Assembly: GCA_028023455.1 (NCBI GenBank)
Contig: JAQFVV010012418.1
Span: 7,621,244 to 7,685,243 of the forward strand
Origin: Epiperipatus broadwayi
Lineage: Eukaryota > Onychophora > Udeonychophora > Euonychophora > Peripatidae
Direction: 5' to 3'
DNA length: 64,000 bases
The notes beneath the pieces were generated by a model. That model saw nothing but the letters and a program-made list of their open reading frames with translations, had not been told where the DNA came from and made no database searches. Made by a program: the position numbers and the translations under genes. Positions 22,986-35,017 of the stretch are shown here, piece by piece; positions within the stretch are counted from its first letter, which is position 1; every line of letters starts with the position of its first letter.

Positions 22986-23303
22986 GAAGTTTAAGGACCA
23001 GACATAATAATATCGACTGTAATCTATGGACTTTGAGCTCCAGAATGTGTTCCTCTACCAATGTACCAAGCCATATAAGATATAGAATTAATTGCAGCAT
23101 TTGAAAAACAGATATGGTACTATAAAATTAAAACGTGTAAATCAAATTAGAAATATACTTTTATTTGCTATTTTCTTTTTAAAGAGGATTTTCACAATAA
23201 AGACGTGAATTATATGTAAAAAAAACAAAAACAGTTATTTGGGGATTCTTTTATTTGAAGGATATCTCTATAGATATCAAAATAGTAAGTAAAAAATTGT
23301 CAA
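22986..23303. other. Spacer, nothing recognised
   Basis: A short perfect hairpin (GATATCT, CTAT, AGATATC) lies at about 23,262-23,279. Nothing else was seen. Confidence 0.5.
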
Positions 23304-23375
23304 GCGTTGGTGGCTTAGTAGTTAGCACAGCTGCCTAACAAACAGTTCTTCCGGGGTTCGCTTCTCGACCGACGC
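23304..23375 (+). repeat. tRNA-Val-like (anticodon AAC) pseudogene or SINE head
   Basis: A 72-nt tRNA-like fold begins GCGTTGG and ends CCGACGC, a fully paired 7-bp acceptor stem with one G-T pair. Box A reads TGGCTTAGTAGTTAGC. The anticodon loop CTAACAA gives AAC (Val), and GGGGTTCGCTTCTC is a box-B-like T arm. The T stem pairs poorly and the anticodon stem has a mismatch next to the loop, so a functional tRNA is unlikely. Downstream sequence is A-rich (ATAAAAATAAAAAAC). It is best read as a SINE head or tRNA pseudogene, with a faint chance of a divergent tRNA gene. Confidence 0.6.
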
Positions 23376-24308
23376 TTTAACACATAAAAATAAAAAACAT
23401 TCCATAAACTTCAAATGACTGATAAGATGTGTGGTCAAGCTGATTTGCTAAACAATTTATTATCTGTGAAAGTAATTTGAAATAACACAAGGATTATTTA
23501 TCATTAAGTACAGTGACTCTATCAAAACTTAAGCATTTCTCTAAAGTGTAACGTTTAAACAGAATGAGTTGTGTGGCAAATCGTCTCATCCAGGTAAACT
23601 ATCAAAATATAGCTTGAGATGGTTGATTGGTTTACTATATACAAGCCTACTTTCTAATTTATTTATTTTTTTAAAAAAAAAAAACGATGAGGAAAATCAG
23701 ACAAAAAAGATTAAACTTCCTGCCACATCTTTAGTTTTTTCTCCCATCTTGATTCTTATAAGTCATCTTTTTGCATTTATATATTTTAAAACTATAATAT
23801 AGCATAGGTAAAAAATGAAAACTGATTAATAGATGTGTATACACAAATTGCATATAAATGATCCACTAGGCAAAGTATTCTAAAACAAGGATTTAAATCT
23901 AACATTATGAAATTAGATTATTTTCAAAATTAAAATTAATTTTAAAATATATATCTAGCAAGCAACATAACTGAAGAACAGCTTCCTATTTTATCAATAA
24001 TAATAATAGAGTAAAACAGTCACAGAATTAGATACAACGTCTGTCATAAGAGAATTTGTTGTAACAGGAAAATTATCATTTGATTTTGTATTAGACTGAA
24101 TTACTTTTATTTTCTGTATTTTTTTTTTTACTAAATATACAATTTGATTCTTTCCAATGTTTTATCTAACAAAAATAAAAGTTATTTATAATATAAATCC
24201 TTGAAGGAAGAGGAGAGGAGAAAGACAGATAGTTTTAAATAATATAAATAAAAGTAAATTGGATTGCTTTATTGCTCGGAAATTCATAAGAAATTTGTGC
24301 ACATAAAC
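23376..24308. other. AT-rich spacer, nothing recognised
   Basis: The 23,569-23,802 frame crosses a T/A-run and shows no family features. No other structure was found. Confidence 0.5.
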
Positions 24309-24378
24309 GACAGAGCTGGACTGCGAGCCATGATCCTTGTTCAAAGTCCGCTTTTCTACTACTGCACCAAAGCACGCA
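24309..24378 (-). repeat. tRNA-Gln-like (TTG) SINE head or tRNA pseudogene
   Basis: On the minus strand TTTGGTGCAGTAGTAGAAAA (box A) is followed by GCGGACTTTGAAC, an anticodon-arm-like segment with TTG in place. GGCTCGCAGTCCAG follows as a B box. Acceptor and anticodon stems pair only partly. It was probably derived from a glutamine tRNA. Confidence 0.5.
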
Positions 24379-25073
24379 GTGCATTAAAATAATATATTGG
24401 CAACTACAGTTCCCGAGAAAATTGTTGCCTAGTCGAAATGGAAAACAAAAAGATAAAAATCATTGAAAATTAATATTTTAACCATAACTAAAATTTATTT
24501 TAGAAAACATTTTAAATATATATATATTTAATAAATCACACATTTTAAAATTTTTCCATTTCATTTTGTTTTTAGTATTAAATTTCCTTTTCATATTTAA
24601 CTTGATTTATAATTTACTTTTTGTTTATTTTTAAACAGTGTTGAAAGGTTTGTGGTTTTTTGTTTTTTTTTTTACTTTTCACTTGAATTAATGCTTGTCA
24701 AATTACTTAATTTAAAAATCACTTAGGTGGAGTCTACTATACCAAAATTCTGTTGGACCTCCCTCCGAGCTCATATTTTTCGATTAAGATACATTGCACT
24801 AATGGTAAAGTTATTGGAAGTCAGAGAAATGTTTCCACTATGTAGGAGATTTAATGCTTTAAATAAACTTTCACTTATCAAAACTTGTTAATAAAATGCA
24901 ATATTTAGTATCCCCCCCCCCTCTTTAAATCAAACACTACTATTAACAAAATTAACTAGAGTAACAACATACACATAAATTTTATTAAAATTATTTTCAA
25001 AATATGTATTCAAATGTTTAACGATATTTTATATATTTAAAATGTATTTAATTTACATTTATCACTATTCTAG
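24379..25073. other. AT-rich spacer
   Basis: It includes a C10-11 run at about 24,912-24,922. Nothing else is recognised. Confidence 0.5.
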
Positions 25074-25262
25074 ACCTCATGGTACAGTAGTTAACACGTC
25101 TCACTGTCATGCCCACAATCTTAGTTGTGAATCTGGCCCAGGTCAACTTACAGACTTAGGGTTTTTCTTCCAAATAAATACCCAATCTCAACCCAGCTAA
25201 GCTATTGGTCAGTAAACAGATATATAGCTATTTTCAGCTAAGAAGTTAAAAAGTATTGATGC
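25074..25262 (+). repeat. tRNA-headed SINE (Asp-like head) with body
   Basis: The head CCTCATGGTACAGTAGTTAACACG (25,075-25,098) carries box A. CACTGTCATG matches a tRNA-Asp anticodon loop (GTC), and AGTTGTGAATCTGG is a decayed box B. The following sequence (GGCCCAGGTCAACTTACAGA, then CAACCCAGCTAAGCTATTGG) looks like a SINE body. The partial repeat at the window end (about 63,930-64,000) shares the GGTCAA junction. Confidence 0.5.
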
Positions 25263-26080
25263 AGTAATTATAAAAATTAAATTACATTTGTAATATGATG
25301 CAGGCTTCATTATTGGTGGGGGGGGGGTGTAATACTTTTATCACAGTGGAACCATAGTCATCTTTACATTATTATAGTAAAGTATTTTTATTTAATAAAA
25401 GAATGGCAATAATAAAGAATGCTTCTATAATCTAGCCAGTTAAAAGCTTCAGCATTGGAACCTTTGCATATAAAAGAATAAGTAAGTCTTTGTAATATTT
25501 TCTAGCATCAAGTTATATATAATAACTAAGCTGATTTGAAATTTTATCAATTTTAGTGTTACAAATATAGCATCACATGATTTCCAGCTATCAATTCCAG
25601 ACATGTAAGCAGCTGACTTTTTATATATTTTTAAACAAGCTGTTTTTCAATGTTGAAACTTTTCAGTCTTCTTTATTAGATGTTTTGTGTTGGTTAGTGA
25701 TAATTAAAAAAAAGGATGCTGACTGGAATTTAAACTTTTGACTGATTGTTTAATAATAACTCTTCTCTTTATTACAATTCCATTTCTTATAAAATATACC
25801 CTTGTCAGTCACATATTCAAATGATTGCTCTTTATTTTATAAATATTTTGGTAAGATTTTATACAATGGTAAATTGGCATCTCATCTTTAAATCTTTTTG
25901 AATTGATTCTAACTCAATCTCACTTTGATACTTGAATATCACATAATCTCCTGAGAAACTATAAGATTATTTTTCTATCAAATCTGCAAAAACATAGGCA
26001 CTCTTGTATGAAATATTTACTGATTTTTTTGTTATTACCTTGTTATGCTGCATCTAGAACTTGTGTAGTAGTATGTTTTA
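25263..26080. other. AT-rich spacer
   Basis: A G11 run lies at about 25,317-25,327. No coding or repeat structure is recognised otherwise. Confidence 0.5.
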
Positions 26081-26156
26081 TGCTTCATGTTAATTATTTT
26101 GTTTATTTATGTATTTTATGCTTCATGTTAATTATTTTGTTTATTTATGTATATAA
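26081..26156. repeat. 38-bp perfect tandem duplication
   Basis: The unit starting TGCTTCATGTTAATTATTTT occurs at 26,081-26,118 and 26,119-26,156 almost without differences. It looks like a recent slippage or duplication event. It lies in a chance 67-codon frame that should not be called a gene. Confidence 0.8.
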
Positions 26157-27180
26157 CTTTTATTTCATTGAAGATGACTACAGTTTAAAAACATATTCAT
26201 TAATAGATTGATCTAAAATCATTCTTAAACATTTTCTATCCAAAGAAAACAATTATTTGATTTTTACAGAATTTTAATTGGATCAGCAAATTTCTATACT
26301 AATAGAAAACTACATAATAATCATAAACAAAACTAGCTTGTGGTTAAGACCTGTAGAGGTCCCTACTATCTTTACATGCATATTCTTGAGGTTACAGCCT
26401 TAGTAAATATTACTAACATAGAATATACTTTAGGAGACTTTCATAATATGTTCCAGTATACATAATATGTAGTTTTATGTATGTTATTTTATATGCCCCC
26501 TTGTTCAATAATAATATGGTTATATTATTATAAAGAAATTATGTTCTTGTATAGTCTATATTTTCACAAAGTAGTATCAGAAACATGTAGTAATTTTGTA
26601 ATAAATGAATTCTGTATCAATATTTCTGTGGTATCTCTATATTTATACAAGCATATGTCTTACACAAGGATATATAATTATTAACAAAACTAATTAATAT
26701 GTAGCAATTAGTAAAATGTAGAGTTATTTGAATGGATTTATATTCTTAGTTTATTTATAGTAGTAGAAAACAATTTATTTGATATATAATAAAAATAAAG
26801 CTAGCAACTTATGCGTAGGTTACAATAGAATATGGAAGTATATTTATTTAATATTGTAAATTCTAAAGTTGCATAATATTCTAAAATATTAAATACATAA
26901 AATAATTGATACTTAACATTTTTTATTAAGCTAAAGCTGTAATTTCCAAGCAGGTAGAGCTCAACCATTTATCAAAATATCTTGGAAACAAAACTTTAGC
27001 CACAAGTGAATAGCAGATGTTTGTATCTCTGTGAAATTTATAATAAAAATATTTTTATGGAGGGTTAATTTTTAAAATTTGTTGTAGCAAAGATGTTAAA
27101 AATAAAGAAATATCACAGGATTTATAAAAGTAAATTTTAATGGCATATAATTTAAGGTATATGCCTACTAAACTTTATAT
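26157..27180. other. AT-rich spacer, nothing recognised
   Basis: No feature was found. Confidence 0.5.
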
Positions 27181-27184
27181 AAAA

Positions 27185-27400
27185 ACAGGCAAAACTCTCT
27201 ATACATATTGTCACTCAGTGCAAACCAGAGTATTCAATGGATGCCAGAAGGCTTGGGCATAAAATCCTCATCTAGTGCCTTACTCATGCACAAGACTTCT
27301 GGAATCCATTGATTACTCTGGCTTGCACTGAGTGGCAATACGTATAGAGAGTTTTGCCTGTTTTAATGACAGTTATAAGCAAGCATAGTGATCATGTGAT
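27185..27400. mobile_element. Palindromic MITE of the same hairpin family
   Basis: Arms 27,185-27,256 and 27,297-27,361 are inverted copies. They begin ACAGGCAAAACTCTCTATAC and end with the reverse, and continue inward through CAATGGAT.CCAGAAG, leaving a loop of about 40 bases. After the right arm, 27,366-27,400 (ACAGTTATAAGCAAGC, then GATCATGTGATG) matches arm B' of the composite element at 19,116, but no B arm precedes the left end. There is no coding content. Confidence 0.8.
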
Positions 27401-30400
27401 GTTTATTGGCTTAAACTTTATATAACTTTATCTGCTTACATTTAACATATGATTTTAAAAACAGTAATTCATCCTTTTTTTTTATTCTACTCAGAATCTA
27501 CTATGTGTTTCAATAGTCAATGGGCATTTGACCTGTTTTCATGTTACAGCCTTCTTTATGTAAAAAAAGATTTGGATCTAATGTGCCTTCATATCCAGAA
27601 AATACTTAATTCTTTTATATTATCAACCTAATAACTTGAAGTTTAATCCCCTTATTATTTTCAATCCAATTCCAATCTGCTTTTGTACTTATATATTTCT
27701 AGTATTAGACTAGTAATTATATATTTTGATCACTGGCCTAGTGTCAAATTTATGTATTTATCAAAGCAGATTGGATCTGTTTTTATGATTTTATATAATT
27801 AGTTTGATAATATAAAAGACATAAAAGAAGTTAACAACAGTCAATGAAAAATTTATGTGCTGATCTGTGAGTGCCCTCCTGATTTCTGATTTTTTTATTA
27901 TTTCTAAGGCAATCCTTAAATAAATGATTTCCAAACATTGCTGATTATGATACTAGGTTGATTTATAGTATTATTTGGCATTACTATGAGAACAATTTTT
28001 TTAATTTATTTTGTTTTTACTTTTTACTTTCTGTTAATATTCTAATGTTTTTGCCATTGACCTTACAATTATTGTACATGCATACTCTATTACTCCAGAT
28101 ACATCTCTCTTTTCCTCTCTAGCCATTGTTTTGATAGGGTATATTATTTACCAATATATAAACAAATCTTCAGACAAAAATTATATATTTTCTATATTTT
28201 TAAAAAATGATAAAATATTCCAAGTACATCAGTCTAAAACTATGTAATATATGAGTTATCAAAATAACACATATATTAGCTTGGAATTAAAAAAAAAAAA
28301 ACTTTAACATTCAAATATTGATTCTTTCAATCAAAAATCGTATTTTATATCTTTTTAACACACATCACTTTAAACCTCCTTCCAACCCAGATTGAAACTA
28401 CTCAACACATATATAAATAAAAATGCAATATTTTTTTTTGCTTTTTTTTTCTAATATTATATGTATAAATAATATGCAAAATTATTTGCGTTTAATAATT
28501 TCTTTTATTAATAGTCGTGTTTTTTTATTCTAAGAATTTAAATTATTATAAGTGGACACCCCCCCCCCAATTACATTCATTATTTTCAAATGTTTAAATA
28601 TTAAGGTATCTTATTTTATCTTTCCATGCATTTTAATTCTCTCTTTAAATCATTTATTGATTCTCCTATGTAAGATACACCAAAATTTAGAGATATTAAT
28701 AAATTATATTTCTTTTATTTTCTATATTAATTTTCTTAGAAAAATGTAAATGCAAACTTTTAAATGATTTATGTGTTATACTTATCTTGTCTTTTAAATA
28801 ATATCTTTTAATTATGCTCATTTTTTTGCAATTTGTATTTTATGTGATTTCATATTTTAATTATTAAAAACTATAATCCTGATACATTGTTATGGATAGA
28901 TACTTTTTACTTGATCCCTATAAACTTTTTTTTTTCGTTTTTAATTTATACATTACTTTCTATAATATTAATTAGGTCTTTAGAATATTCTTTTACACAG
29001 CATTTGACTGAAATTAAATAAAAAGTGTTTTATTGTCGAACTTTTTATGAATGGAAAAATTGTTTATTCTCTTAATTTAATTATAAAAACTAAAAAAAAA
29101 AAAAAGATTTTATCATTTAAGTTTTATTTTAATTTTGGAATAGAGCAGTTTTCTATATATAATATTGGTTTCACACTTAATGCTACAGATTCCGAAATTT
29201 ATTAATAATAGTGAACTGTTTATATGCATTTTAAACATATATAAATAAAGCTATGTACACACACATATATATGTATAATTAAAACAAATATTTATATAGG
29301 TGCCCGGTATAGTATTTATGCACTGTGAACAAAAATTAATTGCAGAAAATTATTTGTTTTTATTAATTTCTCATTATATATATATTATTTACTTTTTTAA
29401 AATCTCTGATAATTGAAACCATGGATATGGTAATTGTGGATATAGAGCTACTGAGTAGTACTTGCGAAATTTTCTCTGGAATTATTTTATATTTCAATAT
29501 AAGATATAGAAACGAGCATATTTTCGTAATTATTCAAACCATATTATTTATTTTTCTTATATAAATATAAACTAAAACATAATTTATTATTTCTATTAGC
29601 AAACTTGAATTTTCTTATATTTGTTTGATTAAACCTAAGAGAACTGTTTATTCTTATAACTTGCAGCACCTAATTGTTTCATATTAATTTTACGTTCCTA
29701 GTACAAATTTCCTTCCCCCCTTAAAAATGTCTAAGATGCCTATCAACAAATTTTCTAATATTTGATTGACTATTCTTTTCAACATGCGATTAGAAGAAAT
29801 CACAATCATTTTCGGATGTTAATTTTGCAAATTCTCCACTTCTCTTTTACAATCTTAAACTTTTTTTTCAAGTTAATAGTTTATTGGCAAAAACCAAATT
29901 ATCTGATTTTGTTTACGTATTTTTTTAGAAGCTAAAATAAAATGTTTATATTTAAGTTTTGAAATTTGTTAAAATATTTTTTTTTTAAAGCTTCAACTAT
30001 TGGTATATTGATAATTTTATATATATATAATATCGTTTTATGGAGAAATTGGTTTCAAAGTGCGAATTGTAATAATAATTTAAGTTAAGCCACAATAGAA
30101 TTAATTTAACAAACTTGTAAATAATACCAACTTTATTATTTCAATGCTAAATTCATTTGTTATTAAAAAAAATATCCACTTTTATTCAATTACTACTTTC
30201 AATAATTGAAACTATATGTTAGCAGAAATTATTAAAGTATTATTCTATTTATCATATAATAAAATTGTTATTGGATGTAAATGGACTTTTTTTTTAAATC
30301 AAACTAATAAATTTGCATTGATGCAAGAAAATAGATATTATTTGTAAATTTAATACTCTGATGATTTTTATTTGTGAATTATTCTTAGGAGTTTGTGCAT

Positions 30401-30511
30401 CACAGTTAGTTTGCACATAACATGATAATACATTATTATTGCTACATATTTAATAATAGTTATTTATTTGCAGATTCTTATAATTATTGTATATATCTTT
30501 CTATTTTGTAG
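27401..30511. other. AT-rich DNA, probably intron of the aldo-keto reductase gene
   Basis: There is no recognisable coding or structural feature over about 3.1 kb, apart from homopolymer runs (a C10 run near 28,559 and T/A runs). The end serves as the splice acceptor tract of the exon at 30,512. Confidence 0.45.
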
Positions 30512-30700
30512 CACCAAGAGATCAAGGAAAAAATAAATGTCTTCAAGCTGCAATGCAATCATTAAAAAATCTTGCTGTAGATTACCTTGATCTGTACCTG
30601 ATTCATTGGCCAGGTGTTCATGGTTTAAAGCCTGATGATCCAAGGCATAAAATTATGAGAGCAGAAAGCTGGAATGATATGGAACAGCTTTATAAAAATG
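30512..30700 (+). CDS. Internal exon of an aldo-keto reductase gene
   Basis: Aldo-keto reductases are soluble (alpha/beta)8-barrel NAD(P)H-dependent carbonyl reductases. The exon encodes about 63 residues: APRDQGKNKCLQAAMQSLKNL, then AVDYLDLYLIHWPGVHG, then LKPDDPRHKI and SWNDMEQLYKNG. The LDLYLIHWPG strand carries the family's catalytic His, and the D-YLDLYLIHWP block is the family signature around it. The acceptor is TTCTATTTTGTAG (AG at 30,510-30,511) and the donor is G|GTGAGT at 30,701. Both flanking introns are phase 1, so the exon is symmetric. No stop or frameshift is present, which argues for a live gene. The catalytic Tyr and Lys and the C-terminal cofactor motif must be in other exons, which I did not find. 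The substrate cannot be inferred. The family resembles proteins named YtbE-like oxidoreductases. Confidence 0.9.
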
Positions 30701-31779
30701 GTGAGTAGCTAATATAAACATAATAAGCTGAGTATTAACCATGACCTAAATTTTCAAAACATTAAAAATTAATTTTAATTTGAAATAATTTCATTCATTA
30801 TCATAATAGAAACTGTGAAACTTTTAAATTTACTCTTGGGATATATTTTCTATAGTTGTATCGTATAGTTACAAGTAGTCTCTTATGCATTTTATTATAG
30901 TAATAAAGGTGATGGATTCAAAAGATAGACTCCTGCTCCTAGGATGCTCATGCTTTTTAACCAATAAATCATTTGATTCTTTTTTTAAAAAATTATAATC
31001 ATAAATCAAAGTTTGATTCTATATTATAGAATACTTTTTATATAACTATATAACTTTGTATATAAATATTAAAAGACAAATGATGTTTATCCAATTATGT
31101 AATAATTTTCATTACATTCTAATCCACGGCTATCCAACTTAAAATAATCCAAAGGCCAAATTAAAAAAAATATTTATCTGAGGGCTGCATATAAAATAAT
31201 AAATACAGTGCACATATTAAATTAATGGAAAATTATATACTTACTTAGGTTTAACAGAAATTTCAAAAATGCTGTTTATAAAAGTTTGTATTCGAACAAT
31301 AGGCAAGATATAATCATTGTTTATAATATATCCTTTTAGTGAGAAGTTTGTGATAGTTCAGTTTTATTTATTAAACTATTTACATCAATTTTAATGTTTG
31401 TAGTTATCAATCACAGTCTCAAGACCTCTAAGTGGACTTCGTTTTGAACTCTGATTTAATCTATTGTCTTTTGTAGTTGCCTGCTGTTATAATACATTTT
31501 GAAACCTATTATGATAGAAAATATTGTAATAGTAATAATCAGCCATTAAGCTAATGCACATGTGCTTTGTGGATTTTTAACTATAAATGAATACTCTCAC
31601 TTCCAAACACAAGTTATTGTTAATGAATATGAAAGTAAAATTTCAGTCTGACCTTTTTGGGTAAAACTGCTGTGTTATACCTTCTGTGAATTGTCTTACC
31701 AGCAAAAAGTTAAACAATAATCGGAATCATAATTAATCTGCAGGAAAAAAAAACTTTTCAAGCCATAGTATAGGTAATA
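30701..31779. other. Intronic AT-rich DNA with a possible hAT-type remnant
   Basis: At about 31,125-31,200 the sequence ATCCACGGCTATCCAACTTA, then AAAGGCCAAATT, then GAGGGCTGCATAT, recalls hAT MITE ends. No matching right end was found. The rest is unremarkable. Confidence 0.3.
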
Positions 31780-31780
31780 A

Positions 31781-32095
<315 letters not shown>

Positions 32096-32649
32096 TGCTA
32101 TGAAATCAATAGTAACTCAATAGGACATTATGGAGAAATGTTATGCAATGGATCATCAGGAGCACAGGTCAACCCGATGCCATTTAATAATAGTGATCAT
32201 AAGTGTGGCATTTTTTTAAAGAATAAGATCATTTATTTGATTTTTTAGCCATTTCAAGGATGAATTTATTATTGTATGAAATCATTCCACCAAATTTTAA
32301 ATTTATTGTTTTCTTTTTTTGATGACCAACTTTTCTGAGCACTATATACTTTTTATTTTATGTATATTTTTCATCATTTCATGATGTAATCAAATTAATA
32401 TTATTTCAAACTAATAAGTTGTGTTCAAAAGAAAGTTCAAACTGTATCTGATCTAGTATCTATTTGTTTTATTTTATGTCAAAAGTTTTCATCAATATCA
32501 CAATTCAAAAGCGCCATCCCTCCCTCCCTACATCATTTTTCCACCTATAAAGAGTTATAGAAAACATCAAAACTTGTACAGTTTTTGCCTTTACTTTTAA
32601 AAATACATCTTTAAAAATATTTCATATTAATCCCCCTCCCCTCTTCCAT
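32096..32649. other. Spacer, nothing recognised
   Basis: No feature was seen directly downstream of the microsatellite. Confidence 0.5.
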
Positions 32650-33010
32650 TTTGCTTAATGTTATTAAATGGTGAGTCCCTGTTGTCCAACGATGATCCAA
32701 GAAGGGAAAATTTGACAGCTACTTCTATGTTTTGACTGTAAGTCCGTTGGTAGTCATGTCATTGTAATCTTTTGCTTCCTCATATTTAATTATAATTCTA
32801 CTGTTTAATTATATTCTTTGATCTTTCTAATGAAAGTCATAGGCTTGCATTATTTTTATCTGTAAGTTTGGTGGTATTAGCATATTTAAAATTAAAAACA
32901 TCTTTTCCACAAATCTTTGAGTCCACATTTGTCATTCAATGTAGCTTCCCATTGTTGAGATTCAGTACAGCATGAATAACATATCTTTAATAGACATTCC
33001 ACTACTATAA
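32650..33010 (-). pseudogene. LINE reverse transcriptase relic
   Basis: Read on the minus strand with small frame corrections, the sequence shows CGLKICGKD followed by a Y-A-N-T-T-K-L-T box. This aligns with the YADDTTL catalytic motif of many LINE RTs. Further on, a segment like T-T-N-G-L-T (RT palm end) is followed by IEVAVKFSLLGSSLDNRDS, matching the IE-V--F-FLGS-I-N-G-D block that follows RT in LINE ORFs. Both catalytic Asp codons are altered (Asn, Thr), so it is dead. The clade is uncertain, and the remainder of the element is not visible. Confidence 0.5.
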
Positions 33011-33159
33011 TGAGTGCAATGAAAATACTCTCCCAGAAACATAAATATTGAAACATTAAAATTAATTATCACATCTACACTTACATATTTTTTCTCTCAT
33101 GTAGAGATCTATTCTAAAACAACAGTAATGTATGCTGAATTAAGTTACTTATATTTTAC

Positions 33160-33640
33160 ACTTGCTGTGACATTTTGTATACATATCAGTCTTTTGTTAA
33201 CTTTCAAATTTTGTGATTTCATCATATAACATGTACATGGGAGCTTCTTGCAAACTTAAGTGATAAATTTTTAAAAAAATTATTTGTGTAAACATTATTT
33301 CATAACATTTTTGCAATGTTTAGAAAGTTATCAGGGACTGATACAAGTGTGAATTGTCATAGCAGTTCTAATCCATAACACCAATCCATCAGACTAATAC
33401 ATAATTGGAAAAAAGTATACTTTTAACAATATAAAAAGTATAAATTTGTATACAAAAATAATAAAACACATTATGATACTAAATAAAAACAGGTAGTTGT
33501 GAGTTTTCAATAAGGTATTCTGACATTACACACACATTATGATATTAAATAAAACAGATAGTTGTGTTTTTAATATGACATTCTGCCATTTGCAGACATA
33601 CTCCTTTCCCCCACTGAAGAAAGGTACAGCATTCTGCCAT
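33160..33640 (+). repeat. Dispersed repeat, copy 1 of an inverted pair
   Basis: Segments with CTTGCTGTGACATTT, then CATATAACATGTACATGGGA, ACTTAAGTGATAAATTT and TAAATAAAAACAGGTAGTTG match, in reverse orientation, the stretch 38,700-38,960. Part of it is tandemly repeated in this copy (33,472-33,524 and about 33,535-33,590). The family is unknown. Ordered matches over about 400 bases with gaps indicate two old insertions of one element in opposite directions. Confidence 0.55.
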
Positions 33641-35000
33641 CACAAATATAGATAGCAATTCCCAAATTTTACTTAAAATTGAAAAATACGATGTATATTA
33701 ACTTTGGCAGTAAATTACAAAATAGACACTAAAGCAAAATTAACAAAATACTATATTACATGAGCAATACATACATAATTGGTTATTTATTAGTGTGCAT
33801 TCAAATCAGGTTATATTTATCTGTTTAAGGAGGTTTTTTTTAACTTCTCTGTGGTCAAATTGCAATCTTTAATGCCTATATAAGTATAATGGACCATAAA
33901 TTAAGGTAGGATTATATCTTTATTGTTAAAAGGCAGTTACCTTGACAATAGTTTGAGATTGTTGCTCATTGTCTATATTGGGATTGTCTAAGTGTTGACT
34001 GGTTTTTAATAATATATATTGTAACAGTTTCTAGTAGTCAGTGACCTCAAAACTTGAATTTCAGAAATACACCTGAAAAATAAAATTCTGTGCAGGAAGA
34101 GGATGATTGTTATAATTTGATTATAAATTATACAAGTATTAATGTTTATTTAATGAGTTCACATTTAGAGTTGAACAAAAAATCAAAGCATGATTTTTGA
34201 CTGCTGAAATTTGTTTAGATATACTTTTAGTTTTGATGATAAATGGAGGGTTTTGTTGCTATCTTGAGGATGCAATATTTTCTTAGAGTATTCTTTCTCA
34301 GGTATTGCTCTAACCTACTTTTATATTTTTATTGTTTATCATGGGCCAGTTAATATAGTTCTGCCATGATCCCCAGCCTCTAAGTCTCCAAGAAGGATCA
34401 AAACATAGCTCTGAAGACTCAAAGGAGTAGGGCTTTGCAAAGATTTTTGCATTATTTTGGGATATTGAGGTAGACATTTGGGGGTTCATGCTGCATTGTA
34501 TACTTATAGTTCAATGCTTGGATTTTGTATCTATCTCAAAATTACATGTCACTATGCATCCTTTTGCTGTCAGATTCTCATCATATCTCTAAAAAAAGTT
34601 TTGATAAATGGTTTGTGATATGAACTTGTTTTTGTATATGCATATGTACTTATAATAAAAATATAAGAGAAACAAAAATCAGTAACACATTGCATGAATA
34701 GAATTGGAGAATAAAGCAAGGGAAATAATTAATCAAAAAAGCCAGGTATTGAGACAATAATGTTGAAAGAAAGGCAGATTCAGAATAATAATAATAGTAG
34801 GAATGTTAGGCAAGGTGAAATAGGGTTGCATGGAAGAGGAGGTGATGTTAAACTTATTTTATGAGATATTTTTAAAAATTCATATTTGTATTTTCTGTGT
34901 AAAAAAAATTATTTAAGACAGTTTTTTTTTTTTTTTAAGAATAAAAGTCTATATTAGAAACATCTTTGCTGATAAGATGAAAAGCAAAACAGATATAAGA
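33641..35000. other. AT-rich spacer between repeat and gag-like relic
   Basis: Nothing is recognised apart from a weak match (GTATATTAAC followed by ACTAAAGCAAA) between 33,690 and 38,228 in the same orientation. Confidence 0.4.
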
Positions 35001-35017
35001 ACATCATCCAAAAAATG

